Assembly: GCA_013698495.1 (NCBI GenBank)
Contig: JACCUV010000067.1
Span: 1 to 9,393 of the forward strand
DNA: 9,393 nt
Direction: 5' to 3'
DNA from: Chloroflexia bacterium
GTDB lineage: Bacteria > Chloroflexota > Chloroflexia > Thermomicrobiales > UBA6265
The first letter of the stretch is position 1. Every line of letters starts with the position of its first letter. Both the position numbers and the translations under genes were made by a program. Below the pieces are notes generated by a model. That model saw only the letters and a list, made by a program, of their open reading frames with translations, was not told the origin of the DNA and did no database searches. Positions 1 to 7,000 of the stretch are shown here, piece by piece.

Positions 1-1
1 G

Positions 2-130
2 TGGATGGACCCGGAGCATGAGTTGCTCATCGTGCTGCTGACGAACCGGGTGCACCCGACTGTGAATCCCGCGTACATGGAGACGCGGGCCCGGTTTACC
101 GCGACGATCGCGGGGGCCATCCGAGATTGA
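2..130 (+). CDS. C-terminal tail of a probable beta-lactamase-family serine hydrolase (5' end outside window)
   Basis: Only the last 42 codons and the TGA stop (128-130) are visible; the frame is open to the left edge. The tail contains the stretch ELLIVLLTNRVHPTVNP followed by an amphipathic helix ending in AGAIRD. An 'LLTNRVHP' strand followed by a final helix is typical of the C-terminus of class C beta-lactamase/penicillin-binding-protein-like serine hydrolases (the PF00144 family). The catalytic SxxK and YxN motifs would lie upstream and cannot be checked here. The next gene, on the same strand 57 bases on, is anmK. In Bacillus a beta-lactamase homologue (AmiE/YbbE) belongs to the MurNAc recycling cluster, so a role in muropeptide processing is reasonable but inferred. 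It could equally be an esterase or a carboxypeptidase of the same fold. Confidence 0.6.
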   Translation, partial: WMDPEHELLIVLLTNRVHPTVNPAYMETRARFTATIAGAIRD

Positions 131-142
131 GAACAGAAAGTC

Positions 143-163
143 GGGTCGACACGGGGTCGACCC
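143..163 (+). repeat. Strong stem-loop in the hydrolase-anmK spacer
   Basis: GGGTCGAC (143-150) pairs perfectly with GTCGACCC (156-163) around a five-base loop ACGGG. The right arm also lies in a separate 12-base perfect palindrome, GGGGTCGACCCC (153-164). No T-run follows, so a standard intrinsic terminator is unlikely. The stem ends 24 bases before the anmK ATG. It could affect mRNA stability or anmK translation, or serve as an operator; the sequence does not decide between these. Confidence 0.5.
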
Positions 164-187
164 CTACGAGATGCGCGGGGTCATCGC

Positions 188-1399
188 ATGTCCACCACAA
201 CGGCTGAAGGGGCGATATGCATTGGGTTGATTTCCGGGACGTCGGTGGATGGCGTGGATGTCGCGATCGTCCGCATCGCGGGGCATGCCGCAACCGCGAA
301 GATCGAATTGCTCGCATTCGAGACCGTGCCCTACCCGACCGACGTCCGCGCCGAGCTGCTGGCGCTGTACGACGATCAATCCAATGCCGTGGCGCGGCTT
401 TGCTCGCTGAATGTGGTGGTTGGCGCTTGTTTCGCCGATGCCTCAACCGAGGTGGCGAAGCAAGCCGGTGTCGACCTCGCCACCGTTGAGGTGATCGGCT
501 CCCACGGGCAGACCGTGTGGCACCAACCGGCGCATGATCCGCAACGGCCGCTGTCGACGCCCTCGACACTGCAGATCGGCGAGGCGAGCGTGATCGCGGC
601 GAGGACTGGGGCGCCGGTGATGGCCGATTTCCGGGTGGCCGATATGGCGGTCGGCGGGCAGGGCGCGCCGCTGGCGCCGTACTTCGATTGGGCGGCGATG
701 ACCGACCTGGCGCAGAGTCGCTGCATCCAGAACATCGGCGGCATCGGGAATGTGACCTGGCTGCCGGCGGGGTGCGGGCTGGACGAGGTGATCGCCTTCG
801 ACACCGGCCCCGGCAACATCCTGATCGACGGATTGGTGACACTGCTGACGAGTGGCGCCCAAACCTACGACCGCGATGGGTTGTTTGCGGCGCAGGGATC
901 GCCAATTCCAGGCATGACCGATCACTTGCTGGAGGATCCGTACCTCTCCGACGCGCCACCGAAGACGACTGGCCGGGAATATTACGGGATGGCTCAATGC
1001 CGCGAAATGATGGCCGAGATCGACCTCGTAGAAGGAGCGCTGACCGGGAATGACGAGACCGCCCGGCAGCGTGGACTCGACCTGATTGCAACCGTGACGT
1101 CCTACACCGCACGGTCGATTGGCGATGCCTACCGGAGGTGGTTGCCCGAGTTGCCGGATCAGGTGCTTGTCAATGGCGGTGGTTGCCGCAATCCCGAACT
1201 GATGCGGATGATCGGCGACGACCTGGCAGGCATCCCGGTGATGGCGACAGATGCGATCGGATTCGATGGCGACGCAAAGGAGGCGATGGCGTTCGCCCTG
1301 ATCGCCCACGACTCACTGGCCGGGTATCCGACCAATGTGCCAGGCGCAACTGGCGCCCCCCGCGCTGTGGCGCTCGGCAAACTGACACGGCTGGGCTGA
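188..1399 (+). CDS. anmK: Anhydro-N-acetylmuramic acid kinase
   Basis: This cytoplasmic enzyme opens the 1,6-anhydro ring of anhydroMurNAc and phosphorylates it with ATP to give MurNAc-6-phosphate, in peptidoglycan recycling. The 403-residue product shows the family landmarks in order. The N-terminal phosphate-binding motif GLISGTSVDGVD is at about 13-24 and GSHGQTVWHQ at about 104-113. DFRVADMAVGGQGAPLAP follows at about 147-164, then NIGGIGNVT (182-190). FDTGPGN (204-210) holds the probable catalytic Asp205, PPKTTGREYYG follows at about 257-267, and the second nucleotide-binding glycine motif VNGGGCRNP lies at about 328-336. The C-terminal NVPGATGAPRAVALG motif is also intact. It is slightly longer than the usual 370-390 residues, mainly through a short N-terminal extension. 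The ATG at 188 has only a weak G-rich upstream element (174-180), but motif 1 begins 12 residues in, which fits this start. The neighbouring serine hydrolase supports a recycling role. No frameshift or lost key residue is seen. Confidence 0.97.
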   Translation: MSTTTAEGAICIGLISGTSVDGVDVAIVRIAGHAATAKIELLAFETVPYPTDVRAELLALYDDQSNAVARLCSLNVVVGACFADASTEVAKQAGVDLATVEVIGSHGQTVWHQPAHDPQRPLSTPSTLQIGEASVIAARTGAPVMADFRVADMAVGGQGAPLAPYFDWAAMTDLAQSRCIQNIGGIGNVTWLPAGCGLDEVIAFDTGPGNILIDGLVTLLTSGAQTYDRDGLFAAQGSPIPGMTDHLLEDPYLSDAPPKTTGREYYGMAQCREMMAEIDLVEGALTGNDETARQRGLDLIATVTSYTARSIGDAYRRWLPELPDQVLVNGGGCRNPELMRMIGDDLAGIPVMATDAIGFDGDAKEAMAFALIAHDSLAGYPTNVPGATGAPRAVALGKLTRLG

Positions 1400-1447
1400 G
1401 GCGCGGTTCGCATTTGAGTGTCCGAGCAATCCGGGATAGGACTGTCG

Positions 1448-1458
1448 GGTGATTCACC
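1448..1458. repeat. Perfect 11-base palindrome over the -35 box (operator candidate)
   Basis: GGTGATTCACC is a perfect odd palindrome centred on T1453. Its right half is the proposed -35 hexamer (1453-1458), so a protein bound here would block the candidate promoter. An 11-base palindrome can arise by chance; its position is what makes it notable. Confidence 0.35.
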
Positions 1459-1481
1459 TGCGTTCGCGGCTGTGATATAAG
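1453..1481 (+). promoter_or_regulatory. Candidate housekeeping-sigma promoter for the CHAT-STAND operon
   Basis: A -35-like TTCACC (1453-1458) is separated by 17 bases from a -10-like TATAAG (1476-1481). A TG lies one base before the -10 (1473-1474), giving an extended -10. Transcription would start near 1488, leaving a leader of about 264 bases before the ATG at 1752. The TATAAG lies in one of the few AT-rich spots of the intergenic region. The match is good for -10 and spacing and moderate for -35. Confidence 0.5.
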
Positions 1482-1486
1482 CAGAG

Positions 1487-1497
1487 GTGGGTCCCAC
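1487..1497. repeat. Perfect 11-base palindrome at the predicted transcription start (operator candidate)
   Basis: GTGGGTCCCAC is a perfect odd palindrome centred on T1492, 39 bases downstream of the centre of the GGTGATTCACC palindrome. It overlaps the expected start site. The two differ in their inner bases but share length and a central T, so they may be paired regulator sites or coincidence. As RNA this one could form only a tight four-base-pair hairpin. Confidence 0.35.
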
Positions 1498-1503
1498 GAA
1501 AAA

Positions 1504-1520
1504 GAGCAGTCCGGCTGCTC
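1504..1520 (+). repeat. Leader stem-loop 1
   Basis: GAGCAG (1504-1509) pairs with CTGCTC (1515-1520) around the loop TCCGG, directly after an AAAAA-containing stretch (1499-1503). It would sit about 15-30 bases into the predicted transcript. It has no T-run and therefore is not an intrinsic terminator. It may stabilise the 5' end. Confidence 0.4.
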
Positions 1521-1548
1521 CCCGGCGACGCAAGAATTGAGATCGTAC

Positions 1549-1755
1549 ATGGTCGAGCCGTCCGATCATGACCAGGCCAGTGCAGTTGCCAATGCCTACC
1601 CGCTTTGGCATTGGTTCGACGTGCGCGGAACCCTTCAGTCAGATGCACGAAGTGCGACCTTGCGTTCCGAAACCCGGGTACGGGCGGAGACGATCCCGCG
1701 TTTCTCGGGACCGCATCTCATCCACGACTTCGGGAGCGGGAGGAGCCTTCGATGA
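1549..1755 (+). CDS. Doubtful small ORF (68 aa) overlapping the CHAT-SIR2 start
   Basis: An ATG at 1549 opens a 68-codon frame whose TGA (1753-1755) overlaps the ATG of the CHAT-SIR2 gene as ATGA, the same arrangement as between the next two genes. The product begins MVEPSDHDQASAVANAY and is arginine-rich toward the end. It resembles no family I know and has no signal peptide or membrane segment. Its third codon positions are GC-rich, but in this genome that is weak evidence. There is no clear Shine-Dalgarno in front, and the frame contains the 1589-1614 hairpin. It could be a leader peptide coupling translation into the operon or simply chance. I lean toward chance. Confidence 0.2.
   Translation: MVEPSDHDQASAVANAYPLWHWFDVRGTLQSDARSATLRSETRVRAETIPRFSGPHLIHDFGSGRSLR
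1589..1614 (+). repeat. Leader stem-loop 2, perfect 8-bp inverted repeat
   Basis: CCAATGCC (1589-1596) and GGCATTGG (1607-1614) are perfect reverse complements around a 10-base loop. An extra G-U pair (1588/1615) is possible. The hairpin would lie in the middle of the leader. It lacks a T-run. It may be an RNA structural element or a bipartite protein-binding site. Confidence 0.4.
1738..1745 (+). promoter_or_regulatory. Shine-Dalgarno that fixes the CHAT-SIR2 start
   Basis: GGGAGGAG ends six bases before the ATG at 1752. The frame stays open upstream to a TTG at 1605, which would add 49 residues, but that start has no comparable ribosome site and the extension has no family-like sequence. 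This site is the reason for choosing 1752. Confidence 0.8.
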
Positions 1756-4004
1756 CGGATGTCGCCAACCTCGAGGTCGAGATCAGCAGGAGAGGCCCTG
1801 GAACCTATTCCGTGAGCATGAGGCAGCAGGGCCAGTCAAAGCGGAGGGACACCCAAACCGACATCCGGACCGAACCGGAAGAAGTGGTGTTCGATCTCGA
1901 AGCGTTCCGGAAAGACACAACCGACGCGGCGCTGGACCTCGATGGCTCGGGCGTCGCCAGGCATGGTCAAACGCTGGGTGACGCATTCTTCGGCGGGGAG
2001 CACGCGGCCAGAGTATTGCATCAGGCGATTGCGACGAATCCCCGCCTTCGGCTGCGTTTGCACATTCAGTCAAATGCCATGGAATTGCACGATCTCCTCT
2101 GGGAAACCGTGCCGGACCCGACCGCCCCGACCGGCGTGGCCGGGGCGACGCTGGCGATGAGTGAGCAAATCCTGTTCTCCCGCTACCTGAGCAGTGACAA
2201 ATGGCAAGTGGTGCAACTGCGGCGCAAGGGCGACCTGAAGGCGCTGGTCGCGATCGCCGATCCGACCAACGTCGACGCCTGGTCGAACGGCGTGAACGGA
2301 CCGCCCCTGGCGCGGATCAATGTGGCGCGCGATCTCGCACTGGCCAAGGCGGGGTTGGAAGCCTGCGGGATAGCCGTTGACGTGCTCGCGGCTGGCGAAA
2401 ACGCCGCGCTTGGCAACGCGACGCTGGACAACATCGAAGCACGGCTCCGGGAAGGCGAAGGCTACGACATTTTCTACCTCGTCTGCCACGGGCAATGGAT
2501 CGAGGGTCAGCCGAAACTTTGGCTGGAGCAGGCGGACGGCACTGCCGACGTGATTGCCGGCGGACGCCTCGTGCATGAGCTGTGGGAACTCGAACACAAA
2601 CCGCGGCTCGTCGTGCTGGCGTCGTGCATGAGCGCCAGCGGCGACGCGGAGGCTCATGCGGAAGACCGTGGCGAGCTGGCGGCTGTGGGTCCGCTGATCG
2701 CCAGCGCCGGCGTATCGGCCGTACTGGCGATGCAGGGCAACGTGACGATGGAGACGATCAAGGTTTTCATGCCTGCGTTCTTCGCCAGTTTGCTTGAGAA
2801 CGGCCTCGTCGACCAGGCAGTGGCGTCCGCCCGCGCGGCCGTCAAGAACCGGCCCGATGCCTGGATGCCGGTGCTGTTCATGCGGTTGCAGGACGGCAGC
2901 ATCTGGTACGAGCCTGAGATGGTAGTCAGTTCCGGTCAGGATGAATTCGACTGGGAAGGGCTGCTCGACGACATCTGCGCGCAGCGATGCACTGTTTTCC
3001 TTGGCCCGGGACTGCTCGAGGGGCTCGTTGGGGCGCCGCGGATGATTGCCCGCCGCTGGGCCCAGAAGCGCGCGTTCCCGTTGCCGCCGCATGAAATGGA
3101 CGATCTGCCGCATGTGGCCCAGTACGTGCATACGCAGGTAGGTGATGCCGCGCTTCGCGACGACTTGCGCAATTGGTTTACGGATCGAATTCTCGAGCAC
3201 TACAGCGAGGACCTGCCGCCCGAGGTTCGCGACGGCAACCTCCTCGATGTGATGGACGCGGTCGGCAAGCAGTTGCGGCAGGACAATCTGGAACCCCACA
3301 AAGTGCTGGCGCGCCTTCCGTTCCCGGTCTACATCACGACCAACCCGGACAATTTGCTGACCGCGGCGCTGACCGAGAGCGGGCGCAGGTCGCGCCAGGA
3401 AGTGTTCCGCTGGCATGTGGAAGACCGAGAGTACCCTCAGGAAGGCCCGCTCGATGGGAGGCAGTTTGGAGACGCCATTGCCTCGAACCTGCCGTGGGAC
3501 GCGCCGTTGGTCTATCACCTGTACGGTCATCTCGACCAGCACGAGCATCATTCGCGGGTGATGCTGACGGAAGACGACTACTTCGACTACCTGATTGGCG
3601 CAACCGCCGACAAGGACACGATTCCGCTCGTGGTGCGCGAGGCGCTTGCGAATAGCGCGTTGCTGTTTATTGGGTTCCAGATGTCCGATTGGGGTTTTCG
3701 GGTGCTGATGCGGATCATCGCCAGTCAGCCGAAGAGCCGGCTCAAGAACTATCACCATGTGGCCGTGCAGGTGCGGCCGGAGGAAGGTCGGGGCCTGGAC
3801 ACCGCGTGGGCGCGAAAGTACCTGGTGAAATACTTCGACAGCGCGAATATCGGGTCGCAGCGGGCGATCTATTGGGGCAGCAGCGCCGACTTCCTTACCG
3901 TGCTGGACGAGCGGTGGGTCGACCGCTTCGGCGCCTACCCGACCTACCCCATCAACTTTGGTGAGTTGGCCGAACGCAATTGCAAGCCGACGAGGCGGCG
4001 ATGA
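1752..4004 (+). CDS. CHAT caspase-like protease domain fused to a SIR2-like domain (putative dual effector)
   Basis: The product is 750 residues with two effector-type domains. Residues of about 70-388 form a CHAT (caspase HetF associated with TPRs) peptidase domain. The His of the catalytic dyad is His246 in FYLVCHGQW, after the hydrophobic strand of the caspase fold. The Cys is Cys292 in VVLASCMSASGD. The segment LIASAGVSAVLAMQGNV (315-331) is the usual following CHAT element. Residues of about 398-728 form a SIR2-like Rossmann domain: VFLGPGLLEG (415-424) for the glycine loop, ITTNPDNLL (528-536), a VYHLYGHLD stretch (587-595), LTEDDYFDYLI (605-615) and LLFIGFQMSD (637-646). In most SIR2 proteins the third motif carries the catalytic His just before Gly; here that position is Tyr591, with His at 589 and 593. 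No TPR repeats, signal peptide or membrane segment are seen, so it is probably cytosolic. The stop codon overlaps the start of the STAND gene, so the two proteins probably work together. Protease activity is likely; NAD-consuming activity is uncertain. Confidence 0.9.
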   Translation: MTDVANLEVEISRRGPGTYSVSMRQQGQSKRRDTQTDIRTEPEEVVFDLEAFRKDTTDAALDLDGSGVARHGQTLGDAFFGGEHAARVLHQAIATNPRLRLRLHIQSNAMELHDLLWETVPDPTAPTGVAGATLAMSEQILFSRYLSSDKWQVVQLRRKGDLKALVAIADPTNVDAWSNGVNGPPLARINVARDLALAKAGLEACGIAVDVLAAGENAALGNATLDNIEARLREGEGYDIFYLVCHGQWIEGQPKLWLEQADGTADVIAGGRLVHELWELEHKPRLVVLASCMSASGDAEAHAEDRGELAAVGPLIASAGVSAVLAMQGNVTMETIKVFMPAFFASLLENGLVDQAVASARAAVKNRPDAWMPVLFMRLQDGSIWYEPEMVVSSGQDEFDWEGLLDDICAQRCTVFLGPGLLEGLVGAPRMIARRWAQKRAFPLPPHEMDDLPHVAQYVHTQVGDAALRDDLRNWFTDRILEHYSEDLPPEVRDGNLLDVMDAVGKQLRQDNLEPHKVLARLPFPVYITTNPDNLLTAALTESGRRSRQEVFRWHVEDREYPQEGPLDGRQFGDAIASNLPWDAPLVYHLYGHLDQHEHHSRVMLTEDDYFDYLIGATADKDTIPLVVREALANSALLFIGFQMSDWGFRVLMRIIASQPKSRLKNYHHVAVQVRPEEGRGLDTAWARKYLVKYFDSANIGSQRAIYWGSSADFLTVLDERWVDRFGAYPTYPINFGELAERNCKPTRRR
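4001..4004 (+). promoter_or_regulatory. ATGA start/stop overlap (translational coupling site)
   Basis: The ATG of the STAND gene (4001-4003) and the TGA of the CHAT-SIR2 gene (4002-4004) share bases. A purine-rich GAGGCGG (3992-3998) upstream is a weak ribosome site, so re-initiation by ribosomes finishing the first gene is likely. This implies matched production of the two proteins. Confidence 0.8.
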
Positions 4005-7000
4005 ACAGCCAGGTGGCGCCGAACCCGTACGTGGGCCCGAGGTCGTTCACCAGGGAAGACGCCTCCTGGTTCTTTGGACGGGAACGTGAACTCCAGGAAC
4101 TGATTCATCTCACGATCGCCGAGCGGATCGTGCTGCTCTATTCGCCGTCCGGGGCCGGCAAGACCTCCTTGCTTCAGGCCGGGCTCAACCCTGCACTCAG
4201 AGTCGAGGGGTTTCGGGTGCTGCCGGTGATTCGGGTGAACATGGAGCCGCCTCTGAACGGACCGGCAAACCGCTTCGTGGCGAGCACAATTCGCCACCTG
4301 GAAGACGGCCTGCCGGCTGGTCAGAAGCTCGGCATCGAGCCCGCCGCGCTGGGCGGGCTGACGATCAAGGAGTACCTGGATCGGTTGCCGCGGCAAAGCG
4401 CCAGCGATCCCGCGGAGGATGTGCCCGAGTTCGATGTGCTGATCTTCGACCAGTTCGAAGAAATCCTGACGATCGAACCCGCCAGCCGCACGGCCCGGAA
4501 GGCGCGGATCGCATTCTTCGGCCAGGTCGCAAGCGCCCTCTCCGATCACTCCCGCTGGGCCGTGTTCAGCCTTCGCGAGGACTACCTCGCCGGGCTCGAT
4601 CCATACCGGCGAGCGGTGCCGACGCGGCTCGCCAATCACTTTCGGCTGGATCTCCTGCAACGAGAGGATGCGCGCCAGGCAATCATCCAACCGCCCCTGG
4701 CGATGCGGGCCTCGCCGGGGAATGCAGATTCGGCGCCGCTCGAACCGGTCACCTTCGCCGACGATGCCGTGACGCGCTTGCTAAACGACCTGGGCGGTGG
4801 GAGCAGGCACGGCGACGACCCGGCAGCATCCGATGGACTCATCGACGATGCGCTCTACATCGAACCGATCCACCTCCAGTTGGTGTGCGACAACCTTTGG
4901 GAACAGTTGCAGCCTGCGCCCGGCGCAATCATCACGCCAGAGCAAATTGAGGAGTCGGGGGATGTCGACACCGCGCTGCGCGAGTATTACGACCGGCAGG
5001 TGGCGCGAATCGCCGAGTTGACGCCCGATGCGCAGGAGCGGGATATTCGAGACTGGTTCGAGCATGGGCTGATTCTCCGGGAGCAGGGGATACGCGGTCA
5101 GGTGGCGCACGGAGCAGGGCAGAGTGGCGGTCTCGACAACGACATCGTCGCTGCCCTGGTCGATGCCAAGCTGGTGAACCGCGAGACGCGGCTCAAGGCG
5201 GTGCGGTACGAGCTTGCCCACGACCGGATGATTGGACCGGTATTGGCAAGCAACGCCAGCTGGGCCAGGACTCACCTGAGCGAAGCGCAGCGCAAGGCCA
5301 GCGGTTGGGACCGGGCGGGACAACCGCCAACCAACTTGTTGGGCGCCCGGGAGTGGGCAGCCGCAAAACGGTGGTCCCGGCAGCCGGGGGTCAAGTTGCG
5401 CGATTATGAACGCCGGTTCATAGACCAGAGTGGCGCGGTCCTGGCTCGACGCATCATGTATCCCGCCCTGGCCATCGCATTGGCCATTCTTGGAGCGGTC
5501 GTCTTTTGGCGATTGGAGGAATCCAGCCAGAACGAGCGAGCGACTATTCTCGCGATTGCGAGCGGATGGGCCGACAGCGCGTTTTCGAGGTTGCCGCAGG
5601 GGGCTGCGCAAGAGGACCAACTGGACCTCGGCTTGTTGCTTGCGGTGGAAGCAGTCGAGTATCTCGATCGGGAAGATATCCCGCTCGGTTTTGGCGCGAA
5701 GCGCACGCTCTTCAACGCTCTCGTTGCCCAGCCGCACCTCATCGCGTCGATTCACGTTGACAATTCATCAGAGTCTGGCGATGCACGTCAATCGACTTCG
5801 GTGCTGCTTCGGGACGCGGCGGCGCCGTTGGCGATAAGCGACGACGGCCGGTTGCTGGCGACCACCAGCCAGGGCCAGGTCGTGCTTCTGGAACTCTCGA
5901 TCCCTCGGTTCGACGCGCCTCTTGACGTGTCAAATCCGCATTTCCTGGCGGAGGGCGCAGGTGGGGCAGGCGCAACTGCTTTGGCCCTGTCGAGCCCTGA
6001 CTCAGGAAGCGGGATGTTGCTTTCTGTTGGAAATGCGGATGGTTCAATAGGCATCTGGAACGAGACAAATCGCCACGAATTCGAGCAGATCGGAACCATT
6101 CCCGCACCGAACCCGGATGCGGGGTGTGGCGTCACCGAGACCGATAGTCTGCTTCCCACAACACTCGTCACCGTCACCAATCTGATCTTCGATGGGGGCG
6201 ACGTCCTTGCCGCCGGATACTCCGACGGCGCCATAGGAATCTGGAACGTGTTGAATCCAGAAGTTCCGGAGCCGGTCGATACGCTTCGCCCCCCCTCCGA
6301 GGTGGCGCCTTGCGGCTCCGGCTTGCGCAGCCTAGCGTTCACGCCCCAAACCGGCTCGGGACAAATCGTCGCCGGTTACGCAACTGGAGCCATCTGGCCG
6401 TGGGAAGGTCCACTTGAGGTACAGGAAGGCGGGGAGCCAGTTGCACCGTCGCTGAGCACCGCTGTGGAGGCGATTGCGATCACCGAGGATGGCCGATTCA
6501 TGGTGTTTGGCGGACAAGATGGCTTGTTCGTGTGGCGACTTGACGATCGCACCGTGACCGAACAACGACGTGCGTCCCGGACAACACACGGCCCCGTCAC
6601 TAGCCTGGCGATGGACCCATTGGACCCGTCGACGCTGTTCTCGGGTCACGCCAACGGGGAAATCGTGCGATGGGACATGACGCGAACCGCCAACGTGATT
6701 CCGCTCCCGACAGAGACGGCCTCGGTGTCCGCGCCAACGGGGCAGGCGGTTGTGGAATTGGCGTTGACGGCCGATGGTCGATGGTTGTCGTCACGGAACG
6801 TGGATGGAGCGGTCTCGCTCTGGAATCCGATCGGGGCGCCGCCGATCGGCCAGCCGGCGAATGGTTCGCAACTCGCGGAAGCGTCCTGTGTGGTGAGCCT
6901 GTCGTTCGATGGTATCTTCCTCCGCTCTGAGAGCGAGGACGGACCGGGCGCTTCGTGGGATCTGGCGCAGATCCCGACCACACCGATTCCTTCAGAGCCC

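Larger units (their letters stand above)
1400..1751. other. 352-base intergenic region / long leader upstream of the CHAT-STAND operon
   Basis: No convincing protein gene fills this stretch. It holds a candidate promoter (1453-1481), two 11-base palindromes (1448-1458 and 1487-1497), stem-loops at 1504-1520 and 1589-1614, a five-base-pair hairpin at 1694-1710, a doubtful 68-codon ORF (1549-1755) and the Shine-Dalgarno of the next gene (1738-1745). No hairpin with a T-run is seen after anmK, so the end of the recycling transcript is not marked by an obvious intrinsic terminator. Confidence 0.7.

Noticed and set aside
96..1112. Antisense open frame (338 codons) opposite anmK
   Set aside because: The translation is dominated by Arg, Ser and Pro, lacks domain-like patterns, and lies wholly opposite a well-supported anmK.
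1484..1520. T-box riboswitch-like sequence (GGTGGGTCCCACG)
   Set aside because: It only loosely resembles the T-box antiterminator consensus, there is no room upstream for a specifier stem, and the downstream gene is not an amino-acid-related gene.
1605..1751. 49-residue N-terminal extension of the CHAT-SIR2 protein from TTG 1605
   Set aside because: The strong GGGAGGAG at 1738-1745 is correctly spaced for ATG 1752, and the extension overlaps the leader hairpin and lacks its own ribosome site.
2070..3758. Long antisense open frame (562 codons) opposite the CHAT-SIR2 gene
   Set aside because: It mirrors a gene with clear conserved motifs. Its translation is His/Arg/Gln-rich with no recognisable domain, as expected of antisense frames in GC-rich coding DNA.
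3980..4000. TTG start adding seven residues to the STAND protein
   Set aside because: ATG 4001 gives the classic ATGA overlap and leaves the conserved NPYVGPR signature at the usual distance from the N-terminus.
4781..5755. Antisense open frame (324 codons) opposite the STAND gene
   Set aside because: It is a shadow of the conserved ATPase and membrane-helix region, with no ribosome site and no family resemblance.
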